49,038 bases of DNA from NCBI GenBank assembly GCA_002633005.1, contig NMRA01000546.1, forward strand, positions 65,756 to 114,793. The letters are read 5' to 3'. Each line of letters begins with the position of its first letter. Positions within the stretch are counted from its first letter, which is position 1. Below the pieces are notes generated by a model. The model worked only from the letters and a program-made list of their open reading frames with translations. It did no database searches and was not told where the DNA came from. Below, one piece after another: positions 43,301 to 48,935 of this stretch. The DNA comes from Phoronis australis. Taxonomy: Eukaryota > Phoronida > Phoronidae. Made by a program: the position numbers and the translations under genes.

Positions 43301-44137
43301 AAATCCTCTGATCTAAGTGGCCATGAATACTTGAAGAAAATTGTCCACCTTCCTTTCTTTATACCTGTACCGAACAGACATGATGTCAGAGTTTTTTATC
43401 AGGCTTTGACGAAAGGGAGTGATAGCTCTGATTCCGCATACAACAGAAGTAAAATTGAAAGTAAACGAGGTGAATTAGCTGGAGTTAATACTGGCGGTGA
43501 AGAAGGACGTAGAGTAGGAGGAGAAGCAGGGAGAAGAATAGTAGAACTGAAGAAACAAAATGGGGAGGAAATAATGGGAAGAGATAAAAAACAAGATAAA
43601 TATGGTGAAACAACCGATATCAGGGATAGGGTCTCTAGAGACGATAAGCAGGCGGTAGCAGTAGCCATCGAAGAATACGACAAATGTGCCCAGTTTATTT
43701 ATCGCAATCCAAGGAGCATGAAACGAATATTTAACGTCATGATGCTAACCTTGAAATTGTTTTGGAAAAATGAAATTAAACGAAAAGAAGACATCTCGGA
43801 TTTGGCGATGTGGACGATATTATCAGAACAGTGGCCATGTGCAGCAAATTGGTTGGTCGCAATTTACGAGGATGAGAAAAATAATATTTCCTCAGATACT
43901 TGTGTTGTTGATCTTTTTGAAGGTAAAGAAGACGAACTGCATGAAATTAAAAAGACACCTGTTTTTGAAAGTATGGATCGCAATTCGGAAACGTTTTTTT
44001 CGTTTCTACGCACTCACCCGCGGAATGCCAGCGACTTGATGAAATTTACATCTGTTTCTGTCAACACCGATCACAGCATCAGAGATAAAATAGCAAGAAT
44101 GAGGAGAAAACGCGAGCATAGTTCTGTTAACACGTAA
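3884..44137 (+). CDS. Ankyrin-repeat / KAP P-loop NTPase membrane protein (Kidins220-like architecture), 12 exons
   Basis: Join: 3884-3949, 9079-9168, 16471-16566, 17136-17234, 17605-17703, 18059-18157, 18527-18628, 19183-19284, 30909-30992, 37926-38009, 39908-40118, 41985-44137. Every junction is AG/GT. The frame stays open for 1094 codons and ends in TAA. Residues 1-22 are basic. Residues 23-279 are ankyrin repeats with TPLH/TPLY-xxA helices and DVRDK-type turns. Residues 280-307 are a polar linker. The KAP NTPase starts near 325, with Walker A GNWGAGKT at 355-362. Hydrophobic segments lie near 396-420, 437-458, 464-483, 522-540, 650-673 and 683-697. QFSAWEY is at 577-583 and Walker B LLIVIDDIDR at 758-767. 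In known KAP proteins the membrane segments interrupt the P-loop domain, as here, and Kidins220 also carries N-terminal ankyrin repeats. The inferred role is a membrane-anchored NTPase scaffold whose ankyrin arm binds partners. Its ligand and pathway are unknown. Orthology to Kidins220 is not established, because a lineage-specific paralogue is equally possible. Confidence 0.87.
4382..4586 (+). repeat. Minisatellite, about 50-bp unit, 4 copies
   Basis: CCACTGTTATCC-type blocks recur at 4406, 4456, 4507 and 4556, each within a TATACTAA...ACTGTTATCC...TACTGA...AGAATAT unit of 50-51 bp. The copies differ by a few bases each. Confidence 0.85.
5190..5318 (+). repeat. Minisatellite, about 41-bp unit, 3 copies
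   Basis: Units starting CATCACYAAACCTCTG at 5190, 5231 and 5272 each continue through an ACGCTA-TGTAG-CG-ACTG core. The third has a small insertion (TATAG). Confidence 0.85.
6825..6958 (+). mobile_element. Short TIR element (MITE-like), copy 1, 134 bp
   Basis: It starts CAGTAGCGCTAGGACCTA and ends GGTCCTAGCGTTACTG, which are inverted copies of each other. The reverse complement of 41771-41903 matches it along its length, including the internal GAAGTCTTGCTTTTTA. It has no coding capacity and is presumably a non-autonomous DNA transposon. I could not see a clear target-site duplication. Confidence 0.78.
7007..7212 (+). repeat. Minisatellite, 42-bp unit, about 5 copies
   Basis: TATGCAATG-GATGTA-CC-TGCCAATACACGTTG units recur at about 42-bp spacing (near 7010, 7050, 7092, 7134, 7176), starting some 50 bp after the TIR element. 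Because 42 is a multiple of three, the array reads as an open repetitive peptide on the minus strand. I take that as a by-product of the period. Confidence 0.9.
9079..9168 (+). CDS. Exon 2: N-terminal capping ankyrin repeat (residues 23-52)
   Basis: The acceptor TTATTTTCAG ends at 9078 and the donor GTAAGT starts at 9169. The 30 codons read VIKAVEDGDCAPIQKLIKNK and continue to NQPLYRY. The AVEDGDxxxIQKLI pattern is the two-helix part of a capping ankyrin repeat (compare A-xxGdxxxVxxLL), and the exon ends in the turn that leads into exon 3 TALHLAA. Phase 0 at both ends. Confidence 0.82.
10815..12720 (+). repeat. Diverged segmental duplication, unit A
   Basis: This block is recognisably collinear with 13130-15410. 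Shared stretches include GGAAACGTC-CTG-TTTGTGAC (near 11180 and 13345), CTGTTAGTGTTCTTT (near 11380 and 13496), and TCTCTTTAATTG-TTC-GATAAGGAAATG-CC followed by TTTAAATATATT (near 12571 and 15261). No protein similarity is seen in either copy. Confidence 0.7.
12763..12833 (-). repeat. Interstitial telomere-like repeat (TTAGGG on the minus strand)
   Basis: About 11 CCCTAA or one-base variant units (CCTTTA, CCTTAC, TCTGAA) lie in a row, just after unit A of the segmental duplication. The TTAGGG type is the usual animal telomere repeat. This internal copy is decayed. Confidence 0.9.
13130..15410 (+). repeat. Diverged segmental duplication, unit B
   Basis: This is the second copy of 10815-12720. 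The offset between matching blocks grows from about 2.16 kb to 2.69 kb along the unit, so B has gained or A has lost roughly 0.5 kb. Open frames inside it are short, unrelated between the copies, and not supported as genes. Confidence 0.7.
16471..16566 (+). CDS. Exon 3: ankyrin repeat (residues 53-84)
   Basis: The acceptor TTTCTGCAG ends at 16470 and the donor GTAACA follows. The 32 codons give RQTALHLAAVRGRTEVVRVL and then VQGGADVDVQDE. This is a textbook ankyrin repeat: TALHLAA first helix, VVRVLV second helix, GADVDVQDE loop. It is more consensus-like than exons 4-7 and its upstream intron sequence differs from theirs, so it is probably an older unit. Phase 0 at both ends. Confidence 0.92.
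16567..17135 (+). other. Intron 3
   Basis: GTAACA to ATTACATAG. Its last 58 bases (from 17078) are the shared acceptor-proximal block of the duplicated repeat exons. Its part from about 16960 to 17078 resembles intron 5. A further degraded copy of the block appears at 16781-16842. Confidence 0.75.
17136..17234 (+). CDS. Exon 4: ankyrin repeat (residues 85-117), duplicated unit
   Basis: The acceptor ATTACATAG ends at 17135 and the donor GTAAGT follows. The 33 codons encode TPLEMAAWHGHTDTAEVLLS and then NKASVDVRDK. The exon and both flanking introns belong to a local tandem duplication. Its closest partner is exon 6, 923 bp downstream; both end in VRDK and are followed by nearly identical introns. 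Confidence 0.92.
17235..17604 (+). other. Intron 4
   Basis: A 370-bp GT-AG intron nearly identical to intron 6 (18158-18526) along its length. No gene inside. Confidence 0.85.
17605..17703 (+). CDS. Exon 5: ankyrin repeat (residues 118-150), duplicated unit
   Basis: The acceptor TTACATAG ends at 17604 and the donor GTAAGT follows. The 33 codons begin EGRTPLYRAAVGGRPQAVKL and end KKASVDIRGA. Its tail (IRGA) departs from the VRDK of exons 4 and 6. By position and intron similarity it pairs with exon 7, 922 bp downstream. Phase 0 at both ends. Confidence 0.92.
17704..18058 (+). other. Intron 5
   Basis: A 355-bp GT-AG intron. Its ends match introns 4 and 6. Its centre (AACACTTGA-TCTTGAAAT, TTAGAGGGGTCA) instead matches the end of intron 3. 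Confidence 0.85.
18059..18157 (+). CDS. Exon 6: ankyrin repeat (residues 151-183), duplicated unit
   Basis: The acceptor TTACATAG ends at 18058 and the donor GTAAGT follows. The 33 codons begin AGLTPLYEAAERGDTQTVEL and end NKATVDVRDK. Its 3' third matches exon 4 almost base for base. The differences cluster in the first helix and the following turn (YEAAERGDTQ against EMAAWHGHTD), the surface that normally contacts partners in ankyrin proteins. Confidence 0.92.
18158..18526 (+). other. Intron 6
   Basis: A 369-bp GT-AG intron, the near-identical sister of intron 4. It shows that the duplication included non-coding DNA and is recent relative to intron drift. Confidence 0.85.
18527..18628 (+). 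CDS. Exon 7: ankyrin repeat (residues 184-217), duplicated unit
   Basis: The acceptor TTACATAG ends at 18526 and the donor GTAAGT follows. The 34 codons begin VGRTPLYVAAGRGHTDTVKV and end NKASVDVRDDQ, one codon longer than exons 4-6. It is the last unit preceded by the shared acceptor-proximal intron block. Phase 0 at both ends. Confidence 0.92.
18629..19182 (+). other. Intron 7
   Basis: It starts like the other duplicated introns (GTAAGTAATGA-A, AGTTGAACTAGTTGTTAACAC) for about 50 bp, then diverges completely into unrelated sequence. This marks the 3' edge of the duplicated block near 18680. No gene inside. Confidence 0.8.
19183..19284 (+). CDS. Exon 8: ankyrin repeat (residues 218-251)
   Basis: The acceptor CTTACTGTAG ends at 19182 and the donor GTATTG follows, weaker than the GTAAGT of the other repeat exons. 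The 34 codons begin WGNTPLHVASAGGHTEVLKL and continue with LCMESGCAINAVNK. The loop is non-standard (CAINAVNK), and the flanking introns lack the duplicated blocks, so this repeat predates the local expansion. Confidence 0.9.
20960..22690 (+). repeat. Intronic segmental duplication, block C
   Basis: Collinear with 24180-25690. Both have ATCATTTTGTTTTT, CTCACTCTTAAC or CTTCACTCTTAAC, CTCGTGAGCTATCATTCA (21166 and 24404), AACTGTCGTATTTTT and TCCAGCAGTGCAC. Near the end they share a region around GATGATCGATTGCTAGAACG (22617) and GGATGACCCATTGCTAGTGC (25604). No credible coding content. Confidence 0.75.
24180..25690 (+). repeat. Intronic segmental duplication, block D
   Basis: This is the second copy of block C, interrupted by the SINE at 24697-24848, so the SINE inserted after the duplication. 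An ambiguous base (n) sits at 24880. The part near 25097 (ATGGTCGGCGACATGAACTA) recurs as GTGGTCGGCGACATGGAATA near 26387, hinting at a third partial copy. Confidence 0.75.
24697..24848 (+). mobile_element. tRNA-derived SINE, copy 2 (plus strand)
   Basis: It starts GAGGCAGTGTGGCCTGG. The stretch from 24703 to about 24774 resembles a tRNA. GTGTGGC can pair with GTCACAC as an acceptor stem. TGGCCTGGTTGATAAGT is A-box-like, and GTGGGTTCAAGTCCCAC forms a perfect 5-bp T stem with a 7-base loop (B box). The anticodon arm does not fold, so it is not a working tRNA gene. The non-tRNA tail (CTTGAGCCAGG...GGTTTTAACCATAT...) is shared with the copy at 1563-1717. Confidence 0.88.
26380..26850 (+). repeat. 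Possible third partial copy of intronic block D
   Basis: GTCGGCGACATG-A-TATTCCG (near 26388) followed by a GTGTTTGATTTTCCT-like stretch (near 26535) corresponds in order to 25100 and 25248 of block D. The similarity is patchy, and the limits are approximate. Confidence 0.5.
29873..30065 (+). repeat. Minisatellite, 63-bp unit, 3 copies
   Basis: GTGGACTGTGAGAAAGTGAT starts at 29878, 29941 and 30004, exactly 63 bp apart, with only a few differences between units. As 63 is divisible by three, both strands stay open across it. The long minus-strand open frame here is explained by that. Confidence 0.93.
30318..30748 (+). repeat. Compound minisatellite, 50-60-bp unit, 6-7 copies
   Basis: Units around GTTCTACACCACTCC-TTCGTGTAACCCAGCATCACC recur from about 30318 to 30630, with a further copy at about 30707-30748. 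The flank before the first unit (GATACATTATGTTCC-like) is repeated before the last, about 387 bp on. Several units carry GTGTACA-TGTACACTG-type palindromic steps. Confidence 0.85.
30909..30992 (+). CDS. Exon 9: C-terminal capping ankyrin repeat (residues 252-279)
   Basis: The acceptor TTTTGTTACAG ends at 30908 and the donor GTAGAA follows. The 28 codons read NGETAYDVCGREGNVDESTV and continue ENIKGFLK. NGETAYDVCxxxGN is the usual form of a last ankyrin repeat, and it continues directly from the loop ending exon 8 (AVNK then NGETAY). This makes a missed exon in the 11.6-kb intron between them unlikely. Phase 0 at both ends. Confidence 0.85.
31321..31360. repeat. (AC)20 microsatellite
   Basis: Uninterrupted AC dinucleotides over 40 bases, with imperfect AC steps on both sides. 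Confidence 0.97.
31589..31979 (-). pseudogene. Broken ORF relic inside the TTAA element, faintly P2X7-C-terminal-domain-like
   Basis: Two overlapping minus-strand frames continue each other. The first has LEQEYSDEEILERRREQAQT and a TDSEMFHGLILAIYSVHFIL helix. The second has FATMSHFL and SKKRYTRFPRSCLVRA. The order (acidic EEL-ERR segment, hydrophobic helix, basic R-R-x-x-x-P-x-C-x-V patch) recalls the cysteine-rich P2X7 intracellular domain family found in many invertebrate genomes, but the cysteine cluster is not visible and the frame is shifted. This is a guess from pattern; the relic status is better supported than the family. Confidence 0.3.
32341..33075 (+). repeat. 740-bp dispersed repeat, copy 1
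   Basis: It matches 46549-47290 along its length: GTTAGGGGAATCT at the start, GGCTCACTAGTRTAGTATTTT, TTTATGTTCGTGATGTCT, AATCCGTAA, GTGTTGTGAACTGCT, and TGCCGTCAG near the end. This copy lies within the TTAA element and has lost the right terminal repeat seen in copy 2. Confidence 0.85.
34573..34822. mobile_element. MITE-like element with about 27-bp terminal inverted repeats
   Basis: The left end GGGGCTCGTTCCAACAAAAC, continuing TGACTTA, and the right end beginning TAAGTCAGTTTCTTGGAACA and finishing GGCCCC are near-perfect inverted copies. Internally there are many AAGACAAA-CTTAA and TTAAGTTTGACTTAAG motifs on both strands. About 250 bp, no coding capacity. Target-site duplication unclear. 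Confidence 0.83.
35826..36110 (+). repeat. Direct duplication in intron 9, copy 1
   Basis: About 280 bp matching 36920-37190. Shared stretches include TTCCTCTCCATC-G-TCACCTACTGTG, CAATTTTGTTTTTATGA, TTACACAGATTAAGA and GTAGTTCCCTGCT. No coding content recognised. Confidence 0.85.
36601..36780 (+). repeat. Degenerate telomere-like TTAGGG repeats
   Basis: Many GGTTAGGG, GTTAGGG and TTAGGG steps occur, mixed with decayed variants, over 180 bases. The block lies between the two copies of the intron-9 duplication. It runs in the opposite orientation to the block at 12763-12833. Confidence 0.8.
36920..37190 (+). repeat. Direct duplication in intron 9, copy 2
   Basis: Partner of 35826-36110, offset about 1.09 kb. 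The telomere-like block sits between the copies, mirroring the arrangement in intron 2. Confidence 0.85.
37926..38009 (+). CDS. Exon 10: acidic/polar linker (residues 280-307)
   Basis: The acceptor TATTATCACAG ends at 37925 and the donor GTACGT follows. The 28 codons read DEEKSEEVARENDHQSNAIY and continue LKLPSSDV. The sequence is charged and lacks domain features, as expected for a flexible link between the ankyrin arm and the KAP domain. It is supported by open frame, matching phase and good splice sites only. A lone 84-nt exon between repeats could be optional (it could be skipped without changing frame). Confidence 0.68.
38010..39907 (+). other. Intron 10 (1.9 kb)
   Basis: GTACGT to TTCCTGCAG. 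About 1.25 kb of it is the 425-bp tandem repeat array. The last 550 bases show nothing recognisable. Confidence 0.7.
38089..39340 (+). repeat. Higher-order tandem repeat: about 425-bp unit made of about 140-bp subunits
   Basis: The array opens with the inverted repeat ATGCGCCCA...GGGCGCAT (38089-38118), followed by a (CCGTCCGT)-rich tract. CTAGTGGC-like cores (some CTAGTGAC or CATAGTGGC) then recur about every 120-160 bp (about 38285, 38410, 38571, 38709, 38862, 39146, 39330). ACTACCGGTGTGCCCC-type starts recur at about 38268, 38693 and 39128. TTCATGAAATTTG and TATCAACCAAACCGCTCAAA recur in register. No reading frame is conserved, so it is non-coding. Confidence 0.85.
39908..40118 (+). CDS. 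Exon 11: start of KAP NTPase domain with Walker A (residues 308-377)
   Basis: The acceptor TTTTCCTGCAG ends at 39907. The exon carries DSLGYHDYADALADFLLD, the segment that normally precedes the P-loop in KAP proteins, then TIGLLGNWGAGKTFLLNM with Walker A residues G355 to T362 including K361 and T362. It ends with G of a split codon before donor GTAATA (phase 1), the only split codon in the gene. The next exon begins AT, restoring GAT (Asp378) in frame. The Met at 308 is internal and is not needed as a start. Confidence 0.92.
40618..40860 (+). repeat. Minisatellite, 30-31-bp unit, 8 copies
   Basis: TATGCATATGAGTTTACAGT recurs eight times, starting at 40621, 40651, 40681, 40712, 40743, 40774, 40805 and 40836. 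The first three units are 30 bp apart and the later ones 31 bp (an extra C in AACTTATG). Units are otherwise almost identical, so the array is young. It is followed by the inverted repeat AACTCGAAATTTCGAGTT near 40906-40923. Confidence 0.96.
41771..41903 (-). mobile_element. Short TIR element (MITE-like), copy 2, 133 bp
   Basis: On the plus strand it starts CAGTAACGCTAGGACCT and ends AGGTCCTAGCGTCTACTG. It is the inverted counterpart of 6825-6958. The two copies lie in introns 1 and 11 of the same gene in opposite orientation. No coding capacity. Confidence 0.78.
41985..44137 (+). CDS. Exon 12: membrane segments, Walker B and C-terminal part of KAP domain (residues 378-1094)
   Basis: The acceptor TTTGGTTTCAG ends at 41984 and the TAA stop is 44135-44137. 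In order: four hydrophobic segments (about 396-420, 437-458, 464-483, 522-540), the KAP hallmark QFSAWEYAGSDFLWAG near 577-592, two more hydrophobic segments (650-673, 683-697), Walker B LLIVIDDIDR (758-767), FISILAIDPR (791-800, sensor-like strand), SGHEYLKKIVHLPFF (822-836), then a hydrophilic insert rich in Gly, Glu, Arg and Lys (about 858-934). YRNPRSMKRIFNV (950-962) and ILSEQWP belong to the helical C-terminal part of the family. Both acidic Walker B residues are present, so NTP hydrolysis looks possible. An opposite-strand reading of this exon is a shadow. Confidence 0.95.
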
Positions 44138-46548
44138 CTGTTGTCAAATAATACTCAACTAACAGTTAAATCTAGAACACCAACCATTAAAACCTAAAGG
44201 TCGTGTCAGAAAAAGGCACACAGGTGTGGTGCATGGATCAGTGCCAAATTTGGACTAATTAATAGCCTTTAAATTTTCACCGCATTTGTAGACTTGAGAA
44301 AACATCGATTTGCCTATTTATTATGTTTAATGGTCTTTCCTAAGTTTGATCCACATTGGGTTGAATTTTTACTGAAGGAACAATTATAGGTGACAGCAAA
44401 TGTTTTTTTAGGATACGGAACTCGCCGACAAGAATTGTGTAATCTGATCCTTAGTTTCCACTCTATCAACGATCATTAACAAAAATTTGCGGTATAAATC
44501 AAGTAGTGTTATTCATTGACAGGAGAGCTGTGGCAGAGCACACACGCACAACTAATCGTGTCACCAAACGTTAAGCACAGTGTGACACCAAGTGGCAACA
44601 CTGGACCGTCTGCTCGAATCCGCCTGACATCAAAATGAAAATCAGTTGATCCGAACGAGTGAGCATTCTCTGAATTAGGTCAAACACTTAAGGCCGTGGA
44701 TGAACTGCTGTGTGTAGCAGATCAACTTTTCCCACATTGCCCTTTATTACTGCCTGGTTCTGTTCTCCTAACACTTTCAGAGAAATGGTATCTAACAAGA
44801 GTACCCGTACTATTCAATTGATTCATCAGTACAATCTTTCATGATAGCTATTGATTATTGGTATTTTACATCATAAGCGGAATTAAGTACTAGGGCCTCA
44901 TCCCCATACGGATAAAAGAAAAACGTACTAGGAAAGTCTTCTTAAATGATTACACGAATATCATGCTTAATTTCAAGATCCGGTTGCCGCTTTGCGACAT
45001 CTTAAACCCGCCAATCTCAGTCTTTTGTACTATTCTTGTGTATCGAAAATGCTTTTGGACATAGTTGTAGACATTGCTGTACGCTTTTATTAGATTGGAT
45101 ACCAAACAGTTATGTTTGAAATTCTCATTGGGTTAACAAACATGGATAAAGTATATGCTAACTTGTTTACAATATTGATCTAGAACCCGAATGGGTGCAG
45201 TGATATAATTTGTGCCTTTTTCCTTTTAATTTGATGTTTCATTCTTCGCATCAATAGGTTTTACATTGTGATTTGATGTTTGATAGTTGTATAAAATTCA
45301 AGGACTTGTAATATCTGCTGTATTAGCTTGATTGTTGCATTATGTCACACTCTTTAACCATGGCAACGTAGCGCGCGAGAGTGTGGCGTCATTGTATTAG
45401 TATGATGCATCTGACCCGTGTTTGTTTGCTTTATTTGTTTAGTTTTTTAATAAATAGTTGTGTCAGTGTCGTGATGTGACTCAGATTCAGTTTTTCAATA
45501 TTCAATATATTGAGGCGTCGTTGTTACTAACATAAATAACGAATCGCTCGAAACTTGGGGACTATTTTAATATTTTAATACATTTTGAAACCGACGCTCG
45601 TTGTTTTGATTTACTACTTTCACAATCTAAAAAAGAGGGTAATTGTTACGACATGGATTTTACTGATTTTGTGTTGCAAACATTCCAGGGACATATATTC
45701 ACCAGATGGATGTTTTGTACTCAAAGTAAACACCATAAATGGGATTTTTGTTTAGTGTCTAATGTTTTACAATTCAACGAAAAACTATCTAAAATGCGCA
45801 TGCTGAGTGCTGTCTCTCCACGTGATGACATTATACAGAAAACATCGCATTGTACGCGAAGTTCACCAGACTGCTGTCATCCCTAAAGTGACACCTTTTG
45901 TTTCGCTATAACCTTAGCTTTAACAACACCTCCAGAGTTTATCGTACCACTGACTGTACAAAATTATTCCTCGATTTTGTGCCGGTCTCATTGAACTTCA
46001 GCCTTTTCCACATGCTCCTCCCAATGAAAAATTTAGACCCTACCTCAACGTTAGTATAAAACATCTTCAACCTACATGAAAAAAATTAAAACTAGAAGGT
46101 CTTTAAAATTCGATTTTCTACTTTTTACCAATTTACCAGTACTTGGATCGTGTAACATTGCCGTTTTAAGAAAATTAAGCCAAACTTTGTCGTAGAGCAA
46201 AACAATGACATCAATAACACTGTTAAATTTTATTTGATATCAATGTTCAGCGTGAGATCTTGGAAACACAGTTTTCTAAAATATCAAAATTAAAAGGTTT
46301 TCATAGTTCTCCATGCAGAAGAAAGACGTGTCTTGGGTATGTCATGTTCACAGCGCTAAAGTATCTGAACATTTCATGATAAATCCTGATGTTCCAAAGT
46401 TAGCAAAATTCGGACATTTTTCTATGGTAGTATATAGCCTTAGAATGTATCTGGACATGTTCGGCTGTATAGATTATATCATTATGATTTAAAACAAGAG
46501 TAATATAAAATCATGAAGCATTTTCGATTTGATATCCTATTCTCATAT
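44138..46548. other. Downstream region of the KAP gene
   Basis: No coding region recognised. It should contain the 3' UTR, of unknown length. A short open frame at 45653-45886 has no recognisable features. Confidence 0.6.
44186..44191 (+). terminator. Candidate polyadenylation signals (ATTAAA; alternative AATAAA at 45449)
   Basis: ATTAAA lies 49 bases after the stop codon and would give a very short 3' UTR. A canonical AATAAA at 45449-45454 would give one of about 1.3 kb. The sequence alone does not decide, because such hexamers are common in AT-rich DNA. Confidence 0.25.
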
Positions 46549-47290
46549 GTTAGGGGAATCTGTATTAAGATATTCATATACGTTGTGTGAATGGCTATTA
46601 CTGTCCAACTTTTGCCCTGACGATTCTATGGAATGGTGCCGAACCTGACTTTGCGGCACTCCATCGAGCTAATAGGTAGATTTTCAATTCCACGGCTAAT
46701 TCACCAAAATAACCACGTGCACAATTTTTTTTCGTTTGGCTCACTAGTGTAGTATTTTCGTGACTCGAATTTTACTCTCCAACTTTGGCTGGTTTATGTT
46801 CGTGATGTCTTCAGTCCCGCCGTGATGGCCTGATCGGGTTCCGAGCCATAAGATGTCCGGGATAGCAAACGTTTTGTGTGTTTAGCACTGACAAGAAATC
46901 GCAACTCTAAAATTAAAACACACAGCTGTGTAATCCTGTCTGTATTTCACAGACGAAAATTTTGAACATATCACCGAACAAACTCCAAACTCACGCGACC
47001 GACCTCGGTAAGTTAGCCTACCGAGCATTGTAGGCTACGGCACTTTCAAATTCCTAAAAATCCGTAACGGTGAAATAAAATAACACATTTTTTCAATATA
47101 TCGATGTATTTGTAAATGTTTTACATAGAAGTTCGAAGATTTATTGTTGTAAAACGACCAATTCAAGTAAAAAACTGACACCAAAAAGCGTGTTGTGAAC
47201 TGCTTAGCAGGCTGTATTCGAACCTCTGAATTTCAAAACTTGCGCCTGCCGTCAGCAATCGTGATTTGTAAATCGGTTAACATTCCCCTA
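46549..47290 (+). repeat. 740-bp dispersed repeat, copy 2, with short terminal inverted repeats
   Basis: Partner of 32341-33075. This copy keeps both ends: TAGGGGAAT (46551-46559) and ATTCCCCTA (47282-47290), perfect 9-base inverted repeats, so the family is probably a non-autonomous DNA element. No open frame of note and no clear target-site duplication. Confidence 0.82.
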
Positions 47291-47483
47291 CATTCATGGT
47301 TTCGCTGGATACTGAGAAACGTCAACTTTTTCGGCTTAGTTATAGCTTGAATTGACGTAAAGTAGAACTTTATCTGTCGCGTACACAGATGAAACTGCGC
47401 GTTAAGATTTTCTGTTCCATGCTCTTTCTGAGTTAACCCACTTGTTGACTAATTTCTACGTTTACCACCCATCAGGGATATAA

Positions 47484-48140
47484 ATGTACATGTATTCAAC
47501 CATATTTATCACTCAATTGGGAAGTTATACCCGAAAACTCATATACAAAGACCTTGGCTTGCTACGAGCCCATAATCTTACATTTACTCCTCATTGTCGC
47601 GAACTTGCTCATCAAGTACAAAAATTAATTAATCCAATTATCTTTCGTCATCTCACCTCCATGCATCTTGAAACTCTGTTGAAGTCTTTTATACTTCCAC
47701 ATCTACTTTACTGTGACATAATCTACCACTCCACAAACGCTGGCATACTTCTCCAAATAGAAAGACTACTTTACCAAGCAGCTTTAGCCATAACAGTAGC
47801 ATACAGAGAACCCAACACAGTCAAGGTTCTAAATAGTCTTAACTGGAGCAAACTAGCAACCTGTCGTAAACTCCACCTGTCCATGTATACATTCAACTCT
47901 TAAACAACATATGATTTTCTAGCAAAATCCTCTTTGACTCATACAAAAGACTTAACACAAGACCAGAACTACGGCAATGCAATATGTTCACTATACCATC
48001 TTCCTTCTGCCAGTCGTTCGAGAGATCTGCGATAGTAATTTGCAATGACAACTGAAATTCCTTACCATGCAAAATAAAAGCGTCACTTTTAAAAATTACT
48101 TTAAACTGCATACCACAACTCAAGTCTTGCAGGTCCCAGT
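47484..48140 (+). mobile_element. Decayed LINE fragment: C-terminal end of a non-LTR reverse transcriptase ORF
   Basis: The open frame 47484-47903 has FTPHCRELAHQVQKLINPII, then LETLLKSFILPHLLYCDIIY, then IERLLYQAALAITVAYREP and VLNSLNWSKLATCRKLHL. This is the thumb/C-terminal pattern of CR1/L2-type LINE reverse transcriptases (FILPHLxYCD, RLLxxAA, LxWxxLxxxRKLHL). A stop at 47901-47903 and shifted frames follow. MQNKSVTFKNYFKLHTT near 48067 resembles the usual last helix of such ORFs. The catalytic fingers and palm with YADD are missing, so this is a 5'-truncated dead copy, as is typical of LINE insertions. Confidence 0.75.
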
Positions 48141-48935
48141 GACATCATTTCAACTTCCTAGCATCCTACACAGATCAAAATGCGGACTATTCCTAAACAA
48201 CAAGAAATTAAGACATAATATTAATAATATTTCACCTCTGAAATACTGTGGAGACACTCAGACATATGCTTGTGTTTTTTTGCTCGCTAACTATGCAGGG
48301 TGCAGAGCGTACAGCTTTTCCTCAATGTTTACAAAAATATTCTGATATTCCTCAAACGTATAACACAATGTAAACAACTCAACACAAAGGAAAATAAGGT
48401 TTTATTCGAAAAAATATTACATTTTCTTCTTAGTAACAAATTCCTTTGGGTGAGTCAATAAAATTGTATACATGTAAAATAACTTATTGTGTATGAAAAT
48501 TATCTATTTACATTCGTAATCGTATGTCATTGTAATCTCAACATCAGTTTTTAATTTATCTATCTGTGGATACTTATATTTATTGTATATAGATTTCGTG
48601 CAGTGAAGATTTCACATTTCATAATAAACTTAAAACATCTGCAAAATTGTTTGAACACACACTTCCGATAACAGTTGTACTGCATGGAGGTCGGAAAACA
48701 ACACCTTAGCCTAGGGGTGCTATTTGTTCGGAATAAAACTCTACACTCAGCGGAACAATTATGAGGTAACTGACCAAAATACATGATTAAAAGGTACATG
48801 ATATTTCTAGACATACATGTACTTGTTTCATTCTCAAGTGAGGATAAAATCACTCAGTAATGCCACAACAGAGCAAAAGCTGAAGACATACACAGTGGGA
48901 CACGGCAGGTGTGCAATACTGCACAGACTGAAAGC
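48141..48935. other. Region without recognisable features
   Basis: AT-rich sequence with short open frames on both strands and no similarity that I recognise. Part of it may be the LINE 3' UTR. Confidence 0.5.

Noticed and set aside
45653-45886. 77-codon open frame downstream of the stop codon
   Set aside because: Composition is ordinary and no domain is seen. It could equally be 3' UTR of the KAP gene.
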